Origin: Paracoccus sp. MBLB3053
GTDB taxonomy: Bacteria > Pseudomonadota > Alphaproteobacteria > Rhodobacterales > Rhodobacteraceae
NCBI RefSeq assembly: GCF_031822435.1
Contig: NZ_JAVQLW010000005.1
Coordinates: 104,501-168,500, forward strand
Length of the DNA stretch: 64,000 bases
Direction of reading: 5' to 3'
The stretch's first letter is position 1; every line of letters starts with the position of its first letter. The notes under the pieces are model-generated. The model was not told where the DNA came from and made no database searches. It saw nothing but the letters and a program-made list of their open reading frames with translations. Made by a program: the position numbers and the translations under genes. Of this stretch, positions 1 to 7,132 are shown piece after piece.

Positions 1-77
1 GGGCTCCAATCCGCCCAGGCCGGGACGGACAGCAGCATGAGCGACGCGACACCCGCGCCGATTGCCTTCTTCGTCAT
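1..77 (-). CDS. Exported protein, N-terminus only (truncated by window edge)
   Basis: Only the first 25 codons are inside the window. They encode a typical Sec signal peptide: two lysines near the start, a hydrophobic stretch, and a VPAWA-type cleavage site followed by DWS. A GGAGG box lies 7 nt before the ATG, which fixes the start at position 77. The gene follows the PdxA2-like gene on the same strand with about 70 bp between them, so it is probably in the same operon. Genes beside pdxA2 often encode solute-binding proteins of TRAP or TTT transporters, but nothing of the mature protein is visible, so the function is open. Confidence 0.7.
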   Translation of the reverse strand, partial: MTKKAIGAGVASLMLLSVPAWADWS

Positions 78-147
78 CTGTTTTCCTCCACTGTTTCGGC
101 CACGCCTCCACGCGGCCGCTTTCTCCGGGCCTCCTCGCCCGGAAATC

Positions 148-1191
148 CTAGCTCCCCACCAGGGCGGTCGCCCAATCCGGGGCAAGCGTGACGGCGCCGT
201 TGCGCCGGGGGTTCAACCTGGCCAGATCGACGCCCAGCCGGGCGGCGGCGCGCGTCGCGCCCAGATCCGCCCTGCCCTGCCCGGCAATGTCATAGGCCGT
301 GCCATGGGCCGGGGTCACGATCGGAAAGTCGTAGCCCGCGATCAGCGTCACGCCGCGATCGAAGCCCAGAAGCTTGATCGCGATCTGGCCCTGGTCGTGA
401 TACATCGTCAGCACCGCGTCGAACTCTCCGCGGATCGCGCGGACGAAGACCGTGTCGGACGGGATCGGGCCCTTGACGTCGAACCCTTCGGCCGCGCCCT
501 GCGCGACGGCGGGGGCAATGATATCCTCGTCCTCGTCCCCGAAATTGCGGCCGTCCCCGGCATGGGGGTTCAGCGCCGCCACCCCGATCCGGGCGCCGGG
601 CTTGCCGGCCGCCGCCATCACCTCGGCGGTCAGCCGGATGCTCGACAGGATGCGCTCGACGCTCAGCCGGTCGGCAACGGCGCGCAGCGGCACATGCGAG
701 GTGACGCGGGCGTTCCAGACCTCTTCCAGCACGTTGAACTCGCGCCCGCTGCGCTCGGCTTCCAGCACGGCGTCGATAAAGCCGATCTCATCGACATATT
801 CGGGCCGGGCGAGCCGCATCGAGTGCTTGTTGAAGGGTGTGAACATCACCGCATCGACCAGGCCCGCCTTGCCCAGCCGCAGCGCGGCCGCGAAATTCTG
901 CAGCGAGGCCCTGCCCGCCGCCGGGTTCGACTGCCCAAGCGTGATCTCGTCACGGGCGCAATTGGCCAGATCGACCAGCACATGCCGTGCCCCCTCGACC
1001 CGGCCGATCTCGTCCTGCGAGATGACCTTCAGATCCAGCTCGACACCCCCGTGTTCCATGCCCATGCGCAGCACGTTCTCGGCGCCGATCGCGATCACCT
1101 CGTGATCGACGAGATCAGGATGGGCCATCAGCTTCGCGGCCAGTTCAGGCCCCACGCCACCTGCATCTCCCAGCGCCAGTGCAATCCGCAT
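148..1191 (-). CDS. pdxA2: PdxA2-like 4-phosphate sugar-acid dehydrogenase
   Basis: 347 residues of the PdxA family of NAD-dependent metal-binding dehydrogenases. Visible family signatures are the N-terminal LGDAGGVGPE, the central NPHAGDGRNFGDEDED block and the C-terminal MYHDQGQIAIKLLGF ... TPAHGTAYDIAGQG block. PdxA itself oxidises 4-phosphohydroxy-L-threonine for vitamin B6. The paralogue PdxA2 acts on D-threonate or D-erythronate 4-phosphate in sugar-acid catabolism. I favour PdxA2 because the gene diverges from a GntR regulator and precedes an exported protein rather than B6 genes. The start at 1191 is chosen because a GGGGGAG box lies 8 nt upstream; an in-frame ATG at 1215 has no such box. 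Confidence 0.85.
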   Translation of the reverse strand: MRIALALGDAGGVGPELAAKLMAHPDLVDHEVIAIGAENVLRMGMEHGGVELDLKVISQDEIGRVEGARHVLVDLANCARDEITLGQSNPAAGRASLQNFAAALRLGKAGLVDAVMFTPFNKHSMRLARPEYVDEIGFIDAVLEAERSGREFNVLEEVWNARVTSHVPLRAVADRLSVERILSSIRLTAEVMAAAGKPGARIGVAALNPHAGDGRNFGDEDEDIIAPAVAQGAAEGFDVKGPIPSDTVFVRAIRGEFDAVLTMYHDQGQIAIKLLGFDRGVTLIAGYDFPIVTPAHGTAYDIAGQGRADLGATRAAARLGVDLARLNPRRNGAVTLAPDWATALVGS

Positions 1192-1213
1192 CTTCGAATC
1201 TCCCCCTCGTCCC

Positions 1214-1236
1214 ATACTGAATTTTGTATACAGTAT
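1214..1236. promoter_or_regulatory. Probable GntR operator between pdxA2 and gntR
   Basis: The arms ATACTG (1214-1219) and CAGTAT (1231-1236) form an inverted repeat, and the centre holds the perfect palindrome TGTATACA (1225-1232). FadR-subfamily GntR proteins bind GT-N(0-3)-AC palindromes, which this matches. It lies in the 105 bp between two divergent start codons, in a local AT-rich patch, so it probably controls both genes. Confidence 0.6.
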
Positions 1237-1296
1237 TTGGTATCGCGTCTACTTGGATTTTGCGCTAAAGATGAATGGCCGCTTGGAGACACGGAA

Positions 1297-1971
1297 ATGG
1301 ATCTATCGAATGAAACGGTGGGCGCGCTGCGCGTCGACAAGGCCACGCTGCACGATCAGGTGGTTGCACGGATTCGCGACCTGATCGTCGAAGGGGCCCT
1401 GACGCCCGGCTCGCGGATCGACGAAGCGGCTCTGATCGAACAGCTGGGCGTCTCGCGCACCCCCTTCCGCGAGGCGCTGCGCACATTGGCGGCCGAGGGC
1501 CTGGTCGAGATCCGCCCGACCCGTGGCAGCCTCGTGCGCAAGCTCACCCCGGACGAGGTCTTCTCGATGCTCGAGGTTCTGGCCCGGCTGGAACAGCTCG
1601 CCGCCGAACTGGCCTGCAAGCGCGCGACCGACGCGCAGATCGACCGGATGATGGCGATCCATGCGCAGATGCTCGACTATTACGAAAAGCGCGAGCGGAT
1701 GCCCTATTTCAAGCTCAACCAGGAATTCCACCGCGGCATCGTCAGCCTTTCGGACAATCCGGTGCTGGTCGAAATCCACGGCAATCTGCATGCGCGGCTG
1801 AAGCGGATTCGCTTCGTCGGCAACCGGGGCCCCGATTTCTGGGCCGACGCGGTCTCCGAGCACGAGGAAATGGCCGATGCGCTCCGCGCGCGGGACGGGG
1901 CCAGGCTGGGTGAAATCGCGGCGCGGCACCTTCTGAACACCTGGACCAGGGTCAAGGACGCCGTCACCTGA
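1297..1971 (+). CDS. GntR family (FadR/FCD) transcriptional regulator
   Basis: 224 residues. The N-terminal winged helix (about residues 10-75) carries the GntR pattern LIVEGALTPGSRIDEAALIEQ followed by SRTPFREALRTLAAEGLVE. The C-terminal half is the all-helical FCD ligand domain, with the metal-binding type pattern FHRGIV and a late H-E region. The start ATG at 1297 puts the helix-turn-helix at the normal distance from the N-terminus; the open frame continues upstream without coding character. It diverges from pdxA2 and most likely controls that operon in response to its sugar-acid substrate. Confidence 0.88.
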   Translation: MDLSNETVGALRVDKATLHDQVVARIRDLIVEGALTPGSRIDEAALIEQLGVSRTPFREALRTLAAEGLVEIRPTRGSLVRKLTPDEVFSMLEVLARLEQLAAELACKRATDAQIDRMMAIHAQMLDYYEKRERMPYFKLNQEFHRGIVSLSDNPVLVEIHGNLHARLKRIRFVGNRGPDFWADAVSEHEEMADALRARDGARLGEIAARHLLNTWTRVKDAVT

Positions 1972-2020
1972 CACCTCGCGCGGCTTGCGTGGCACGCAGC
2001 CCGCGGGCAGGATGTGCGGC

Positions 2021-2389
2021 ATGCGGATATTGCTTTCCTACCTGCTGCTCTTCCGGGCGATCATCCAGGCCTGCCGGACCCCACGGGTTCAGGCGCTCGG
2101 CCTGATCTGCATGCTGATTGCCCTGCTTCAGGCGCTCGTCTTCAGCCTGATCGAGGGATGGGGCCTCGTGGACGCCTTCTACTTCGCTGTCGTCAGCATG
2201 GCGACCGTCGGTTACGGCGATCTTGCGCCGGAAACCCGCCTTGGCAAGCTCCTCGCCATCGGCTTCCTGATGATCGGCATCGGGGTTTTCGTGCTGACCG
2301 TCTCGTCGATCGCGCAGGTCATCCTGAAACATCTCGAAGAGGGCGAGGCGCGGAACGACCTGATCCGCCGCCGTTCCGGCCGAAAATGA
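2021..2389 (+). CDS. Two-TM potassium channel protein
   Basis: 122 residues with the minimal pore-domain layout of an ion channel 2 family protein: a first membrane helix (about residues 20-40), a pore loop with the potassium selectivity filter TVGYGD (residues 62-67) and a second membrane helix (about 78-100), ending in a charged cytoplasmic tail. There is no RCK/TrkA-N domain, so gating is not apparent. The ATG at 2021 is preceded by AGGA at 8 nt; ATGs at 1985 and 2012 are possible alternatives. It follows the GntR gene by about 50 bp on the same strand. Confidence 0.85.
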   Translation: MRILLSYLLLFRAIIQACRTPRVQALGLICMLIALLQALVFSLIEGWGLVDAFYFAVVSMATVGYGDLAPETRLGKLLAIGFLMIGIGVFVLTVSSIAQVILKHLEEGEARNDLIRRRSGRK

Positions 2390-2400
2390 CCCGCGCGCGC

Positions 2401-3588
2401 TCAGCCCTCGTCCAGCCCGGCAAGCAGGCCGGGCGACATTTCCTCCCAGAAGACGGCGATGCGGGCACTGGCCAGGGGCGACATCCAGCCATGCTTCTCG
2501 AAATCCTCGCGCAGCCGCGGGTCTGACAGCTGCGCCAGGAACAGCCGCTTGTCGGCATCGCGCTGCGTCGGCGTGCGCGCCTTGACGACCTCGAGGATGC
2601 GTCGCAACCGCTCGGCCCTGCCATTGGGCAGAATCGCTGGCGGGGCCGTCTCCTCGGGCGCGCCGAAATTCCCCTCCAGCGCCGCCGTCAGGTATCCGAC
2701 CTTGCTTTTGACATTGGCCCGCGTCTCGACATAGTCGAGCTTCTCCTGCACCTGCTCCTCGCCATGGGCCGAAAGCCATTGGCGCGCCAGCCGGTCGCTC
2801 ACCCCCAGTTCGCGCAGGCGGGCATAGACCGCGCCATGCCGCGCGCCCTCGCCATCATCCATGTCGAGAATGGCAAGCTGCGGGTTTTCCTTGATGCGGA
2901 ACCGGATATCCGTGACCCCCCTGCCCTGCTTGCGGGTTTCGGGCGTGACGATGATATTGCTCGTGCGGTTCACCTCGTCGACCGCGGGCTTGATGACCTT
3001 GGCGTTGAGATGCTTGAAGCTTTCGTAATAGGCCGAGCCCTCGACCCCCATCAGCCGGCGGAACAGGTCGAGCGGCCACCACCCGGTCGATCCGGTGCGG
3101 ATGAAGCGATAGCAATTCTCGTAAAGCGCCAGCGCATGCCCCGAGGTGAAGCGGCGCTGGATGTTCAGATTGATCAGCGCAAAGACCTTGGGGTCATGCA
3201 GCTTTTCCGCCAAGGCCGGGGAATAGGCATATTCGCAGATCCCGCCCTTGAGCTTGGCATAGCTCAGAAGGCTCGACACGCCCCATTCCTGCTGGCCCTT
3301 CTCATCGAGCATGTCCCATTCGGCGACCGTCTCGGCCAGGCCGCGCAGGGATTGCTTCAGCGTCTCCATGTCATTGCTGTTATAGCCGATCATCAGGCAC
3401 AGGGTGCGCGCGTCGATCTGGTGGCGCGAGCGGCTGATCAGCGTGTCATAGGCATTCAGCAGCAGCACGTTCGACAGCTTGCGCTGCAAAAGCGTGAGCT
3501 TGCCCGAGACGTGAATCGCCGCGACATGCTTCTTGACCGCACCGCGGCGCAGCGCGCCCGATAGCTGTTCGCGTGGGATATCATCCAT
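2401..3588 (-). CDS. repB: Plasmid replication initiator, Rep_3 (RepB) family
   Basis: 395 residues. The conserved Rep_3 core spans about residues 15-230: KLTLLQRKLSNVLLLNAYD, then SNDMETLKQSLRGLAETVAEW, INLNIQRRFTSGHALALYEN and the STGWWPLDLFRRLMG / YYESFKHLNAKVIKPAVDEVN blocks that form the two winged helices. Such initiators bind iterons at a nearby origin. The gene diverges from parAB, and the 520 bp between them holds iteron-like repeats and a DnaA box. This gene organisation is known from rhodobacterial plasmids and chromids. The C-terminal 120 residues are charged and less conserved. Confidence 0.88.
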   Translation of the reverse strand: MDDIPREQLSGALRRGAVKKHVAAIHVSGKLTLLQRKLSNVLLLNAYDTLISRSRHQIDARTLCLMIGYNSNDMETLKQSLRGLAETVAEWDMLDEKGQQEWGVSSLLSYAKLKGGICEYAYSPALAEKLHDPKVFALINLNIQRRFTSGHALALYENCYRFIRTGSTGWWPLDLFRRLMGVEGSAYYESFKHLNAKVIKPAVDEVNRTSNIIVTPETRKQGRGVTDIRFRIKENPQLAILDMDDGEGARHGAVYARLRELGVSDRLARQWLSAHGEEQVQEKLDYVETRANVKSKVGYLTAALEGNFGAPEETAPPAILPNGRAERLRRILEVVKARTPTQRDADKRLFLAQLSDPRLREDFEKHGWMSPLASARIAVFWEEMSPGLLAGLDEG

Positions 3589-3640
3589 CGCACTGCCCTT
3601 TTTTATCGTTGGTCCCGATTATGACGCATAGGGTACCTGG

Positions 3641-3897
3641 CGACAACGGGTTTCCGGGTGCCGATCCCAGCGCCAAAAGGGCCCCGTAAACGGGTTCCTT
3701 TGAAGCCTGTGGATAAGAAAGGTACCCGCTTACGGGATGGCAGGATCGCTTTCCGAACCGGTTTTCGGGGAAAATCCGCATTTTCCGCCCCATCCCGCAG
3801 CCGGAAACCCCATTTCCCGAGAATCGGTGCCCTCGCCCCCGGATTCAGGCACCCTTCCCCCCGTAACCGGGTGCCGTTGAGCCTGTAAACGGGTCCC
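3641..3897. repeat. Iteron-like repeats, consensus near CCGTAAACGGGTNCC
   Basis: Copies read: 3684-3698 (CCGTAAACGGGTTCC), 3861-3875 (CCGTAACCGGGTGCC), 3883-3897 (CTGTAAACGGGTCCC), an inverted copy at 3721-3736 (reads CCCGTAAGCGGGTACC on the minus strand) and a degenerate copy at 3641-3655. The two copies nearest parA are 22 bp apart, about two helical turns, so an initiator could bind both on one DNA face. Repeats of this kind beside a Rep_3 gene are the usual binding sites of that protein. Confidence 0.65.
3708..3716 (-). promoter_or_regulatory. DnaA box
   Basis: TGTGGATAA on the plus strand is TTATCCACA on the minus strand, a perfect match to the DnaA 9-mer consensus. It sits between iteron-like copies in the repB-parA intergenic region, which suggests that DnaA assists the plasmid initiator. 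Confidence 0.7.
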
Positions 3898-4006
3898 GTC
3901 CTTCGATCAAGGACTTGATTTAAATAGAATAATCAGGCGCAAAGATTCTAAAGAATCAGAAACAGAATCAAACTTTCGGTTGCCATTTTATTCATGTTTT
4001 AGGGGG

Positions 4007-4021
4007 ATTTCGCTGCGAAAC
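4007..4021. other. parS-like palindrome, copy 1 (upstream of parA)
   Basis: ATTTCGCTGCGAAAC differs by one outer base from the palindrome GTTTCGCNGCGAAAC found at 5560 and 6608. It lies about 90 bp upstream of parA, where a ParB site could serve both segregation and control of parAB. Confidence 0.6.
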
Positions 4022-4107
4022 CTCAGACGGAGTTTCACTTGTGGAAGTTCATGTGCAATAGTTTCGGGAAAACACACATCCAAGCAGTACATCGCAAAGG
4101 GAACGAG

Positions 4108-5505
4108 ATGTCGTCAGGCAAGGACCCCCTCCCCCCATATTTCAACATCGATCCGGCAAGGGCGGCGCAAAGGCTATCAGAGCCTATCGACACGGCCCGA
4201 TTCGCGAAAGCGGCCGCCTTCGCGGCACGGGGCCGGCAGGACCTGGCCGAGCGTGGCTATGCCCCGGACGGGCGCAAGCGCCTGCGCAGGTTCTCGACCT
4301 GGGAAATCTGCCGCTTCCTGATCCCGGTTGCCCCGGCCCATTTCAGGCGGGTGCTTCTCAAGAACCCCGACCTGCCCCAGGGTCAGGGCGAAGGGAATTC
4401 GAAATGGTTCAGCCTCGAAGACGTGCTGCGCTTGCGTGATCACTTCGCGGCCGAGGGCGCGGCGGGGCGCGAATATCGCCCCTGGCGTCCCGAAGGCCTG
4501 CCGGCCAAGATCCTTGCGGTCGCCAATTTCAAGGGCGGGGTCGGCAAGACCTCGACGGCCGCCCATCTTGCGATGTCGGCGGCGCTGGATGGCTACCGTG
4601 TGCTGGTGATCGACCTAGACAGCCAGGGCAGCATGACCTCGATCATGGGCGGGCATGTGCCCGACGAATGGTCGACCGCCTTCCCCCTCATGGCCAAGGA
4701 TTACGCCGTAGCCCTGCAGGACGAAAACCGCGTGCGCGAGGCGGCGGGCCAGCCTGCCCTGCCCTTCGACGAGACCTTGACCGAAGCGCTGAAGATCTCG
4801 GCTCAGGACCTCATCCAGAAGACCCATTGGCCGAATATCGACCTGCTCGGCGCCCAGCTGAATCTCTACTGGGCCGAATTCCAGGTGCCGGTCTGGCGGA
4901 TGGGATTGCGCAGCTGGCCGCTTTGGGACGCGCTCGGCAATGCGCTCGTGAATGACGGGATCGTCGACAATTACGACATCATCATCCTCGATACCCCGCC
5001 TGCGCTGGGGTACCTCACGATCAACGCGCTGGCCGCCGCCGATATTCTGCTGGTGCCGCTCGGGGCCTCTTTCCTGGAGTTCGATTCGACTGGGCGCTTC
5101 TTCGACATGCTCTATTCGACCTTCGCCAGCGTCGAGGAAGGCGAGAACGCCGCGCGTCGTCGCGACGGCCTGCCCGAGATGCGCTTCGAATGGGACGCGG
5201 TGCGGGCGATCGTGACGCGGTTCGATGCGGCGCAGCAGACCGATCTTGCGAATGTGATCCAGGCCTATTTCGGCGATTTCATGACGACCTATCGCCAGGA
5301 ACTGACCGCAATGGTGGGACAGGCCGGCGAACAGGTGAACGGCATCTACGAGGCCGATTACCGCGAGTTCAACCGCGAGACCTATGTCCGCGGCCGTGAG
5401 ACCTTCGACCGGACATGGGCCGAGGTAAAGGAGCTGATCCTCGGGACCTGGTGGCGGGATCAGGAAATGGAACGAGCCGAGCTGAAGGAGCAGGCGAATG
5501 GCTAA
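4108..5505 (+). CDS. parA: ParA partition ATPase
   Basis: 465 residues. An N-terminal region of about 130 residues resembles a MerR-like DNA-binding segment (RRFSTWEICRFL ... WFSLEDVLRLRDHF), as in type Ia plasmid ParA proteins. The deviant Walker A motif is KGGVGKT (residues 142-148), followed by LVIDLDSQGS and the IILDTPPALGYLTINAL motif. It drives plasmid segregation with ParB and probably represses its own promoter. The ATG at 4108 has GGGA about 7 nt upstream; the frame is open from 4039. parB starts inside its last codons (8-bp overlap). Confidence 0.9.
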   Translation: MSSGKDPLPPYFNIDPARAAQRLSEPIDTARFAKAAAFAARGRQDLAERGYAPDGRKRLRRFSTWEICRFLIPVAPAHFRRVLLKNPDLPQGQGEGNSKWFSLEDVLRLRDHFAAEGAAGREYRPWRPEGLPAKILAVANFKGGVGKTSTAAHLAMSAALDGYRVLVIDLDSQGSMTSIMGGHVPDEWSTAFPLMAKDYAVALQDENRVREAAGQPALPFDETLTEALKISAQDLIQKTHWPNIDLLGAQLNLYWAEFQVPVWRMGLRSWPLWDALGNALVNDGIVDNYDIIILDTPPALGYLTINALAAADILLVPLGASFLEFDSTGRFFDMLYSTFASVEEGENAARRRDGLPEMRFEWDAVRAIVTRFDAAQQTDLANVIQAYFGDFMTTYRQELTAMVGQAGEQVNGIYEADYREFNRETYVRGRETFDRTWAEVKELILGTWWRDQEMERAELKEQANG

Positions 5506-6604
5506 GCGCAGGAGGCTTGAAACACCGTCCACCGCGGATCTCGACCGGATCGAGGCCCAGTTTCGCAGCGAAACCATCGAGCGTCCCGCCCTCGCGCGCG
5601 GCGTGGCTCCCATCGCCCAGATCGCGGCGGACAGCGCGGCTCTTTCCTCGACCGAAAGCACCGAAAGCCGCGCATCGCGTGCGCGATCCGAAGCCGAGGC
5701 CGCGCGGCTACACGACGCCGAGGCCAGGGGGCTGCTGATCTCGGAGATCCCGATCGGGCTGATCGACGAGGCGGCGATGATCCGCGACCGCATGATCCTT
5801 GACGAGGAAGAGATGCTGGAGCTGAGGCTTTCGATTGCGGCGCATGGCCTGCGGCTGCCGATCGAGGTCTATGAGACGGCCGATCACAGCGCCCAGGGCC
5901 CGCGCTACGGGCTGATTTCCGGCTATCGTCGGCTGACGGCCGTCCGTGCGCTGCATGATCTGAGCCAGTCCGAAAGGCATGCAACCATCCGCGCCCTCAT
6001 TCGACCCAGGACCGAAGCCGATGAGGCCTTTGTCGCCATGGTCGAGGAAAACGAGGTGCGCGAGGAGCTGAGCCATTTCGAACGTGGCCGGATTGCCGTC
6101 ATCGCCGCCACGCAGGGGGCCTTTGCGAATACCGAGGATGCCGTCAACAAGCTTTTCGCCACCGGGTCCAAGGCGAAGCGCTCGAAGGTGCGTTCCTTTG
6201 CCCTGATCTTCGAGGAACTGGGCGATATGCTGCGATTTCCGGAAGCCCTGACCGAAAGGCGGGGGTTGCGGATTGCGGCGGCCCTTCGTGCCGGCTCTGA
6301 GGCAAGGCTGCGCCAGGCGCTTTCGTCGCGCCTTCCGGGGGACGCGGAAGAGGAATGGGCGATCATCGAACCCGTTCTGGAAGCCGCCGAAGAGACGCCG
6401 CGCGAGCCGCGCCGGGGCGGGCGTCCGCGCAGTGCTGCGCCGCGCTCGAGCTGGAGCGATGATCTGACCCGGACTAACAGCGGCATCACGATCCGGCAGG
6501 GCAGGGAAGGCAAGGCCTATGTCCTGCGCCTGGAAGGAGAGCTTCTTAATGACGAGTTGATCGATAGCCTGGTGGCCGAGATCCGGGCGCTGCTCGGGCG
6601 CTGA
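5498..6604 (+). CDS. parB: ParB centromere-binding partition protein
   Basis: 368 residues. The N-terminal nuclease-like ParB fold is visible at about residues 80-200, with the motif GLRLPIEVYE and the box ISGYRRLTAVRAL, followed by VAMVEENEVREELSHFERGRIA, the region that usually precedes the helix-turn-helix. A short C-terminal dimerisation segment ends the protein. It overlaps parA by 8 bp (ATGGCTAA), so translation is coupled. A 15-bp palindrome that also occurs before parA and after parB lies within codons 21-26, so the gene itself carries a putative ParB site. Confidence 0.88.
   Translation: MAKRRRLETPSTADLDRIEAQFRSETIERPALARGVAPIAQIAADSAALSSTESTESRASRARSEAEAARLHDAEARGLLISEIPIGLIDEAAMIRDRMILDEEEMLELRLSIAAHGLRLPIEVYETADHSAQGPRYGLISGYRRLTAVRALHDLSQSERHATIRALIRPRTEADEAFVAMVEENEVREELSHFERGRIAVIAATQGAFANTEDAVNKLFATGSKAKRSKVRSFALIFEELGDMLRFPEALTERRGLRIAAALRAGSEARLRQALSSRLPGDAEEEWAIIEPVLEAAEETPREPRRGGRPRSAAPRSSWSDDLTRTNSGITIRQGREGKAYVLRLEGELLNDELIDSLVAEIRALLGR
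5560..5574. other. parS-like palindrome, copy 2 (inside parB)
   Basis: GTTTCGCAGCGAAAC, a perfect 7-1-7 palindrome within the 5' part of parB. Its two relatives flank the parAB pair, which argues for a ParB binding site rather than chance. Confidence 0.6.
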
Positions 6605-6607
6605 CCA

Positions 6608-6622
6608 GTTTCGCGGCGAAAC
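6608..6622. other. parS-like palindrome, copy 3 (downstream of parB), with a half-site
   Basis: GTTTCGCGGCGAAAC is a perfect 7-1-7 palindrome four bases after the parB stop. An extra half-site, GCTGCGAAAC, follows at 6626-6635. The position directly after parB is the usual place for a plasmid centromere. Confidence 0.65.
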
Positions 6623-6635
6623 CAAGCTGCGAAAC

Positions 6636-7101
6636 CGGGACCCCCTTCCTGAAGGGGAGGGCCGAGACCATCCTTGCTCAAGGCTGGTTCTTTGGAAGGC
6701 GAGAGACGGGGCAGGGCGGTCCGTGAAATGATGCCCGGATGGCAAGGCGCGGGCAGAGCCGAGCGCGCCTGGCGGCCGATGAGTTCGGGACCTTTTTCCG
6801 CCTCGGGTTCCGGGGCCGAGGGCACGGAGGCTTCGCCCGCATGCTCGCTGGAGCCGGGCCCTGAATCAGAAGAAAGACCGGCCGAAGGCCGGGGCAGGAC
6901 CTGGCGGGCGAGCCGCGGGAGAGCAGATCTGGGCAGGATGCAGGGGTACCCCGGAGCTTCAGGGCGAATCGGTGATGGGTTCCGGAGGAAAAGGAAAAGG
7001 CGAGAGTCGGGACCTCCAGAAAACCGCAATAAGTGATTTTTATGCGGATTGAATGTTGGTTCTTTCAAGGGGTCGGTGATGTCCGGAGAGTGGTGATCTT
7101 G
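6636..7101. other. Gene-free stretch between the centromere and the IS element
   Basis: About 465 bp without a convincing gene. Two overlapping open frames on opposite strands (6674-7036 plus and 6517-7068 minus) have low-complexity Arg/Gly/Ser/Pro-rich translations typical of GC-rich shadows. The base composition falls towards AT near 7020-7080, just before the IS terminal repeat. Confidence 0.5.
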
Positions 7102-7124
7102 CTAACTGGGGCAGATTTCCGGGC
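7102..7124 (+). repeat. Left terminal inverted repeat of the IS66-like element
   Basis: Reads CTAACTGGGGC then AGATTTCCGGGC and pairs with the repeat at 8804-8826 with three mismatches. Confidence 0.7.
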
Positions 7125-7132
7125 AATGAGGC

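Larger units (their letters stand above)
3600..4040. other. Probable replication origin between repB and parA
   Basis: This divergent intergenic region contains iteron-like repeats (3641-3897), a perfect DnaA box (3708-3716) and a strongly AT-rich stretch (about 3905-4000) in otherwise GC-rich DNA. The AT-rich part has a perfect palindrome GATTCTAAAGAATC (3944-3957) and AGAATCA repeated 12 bp apart (3952 and 3964), as expected for a melting region. A parS-like site closes the region at 4007-4021. The assignment as oriV is inferred from this arrangement. Confidence 0.7.

Noticed and set aside
6517..7068. Possible gene downstream of parB (both strands open)
   Set aside because: Low-complexity translations, no ribosome binding site, overlapping frames on both strands.
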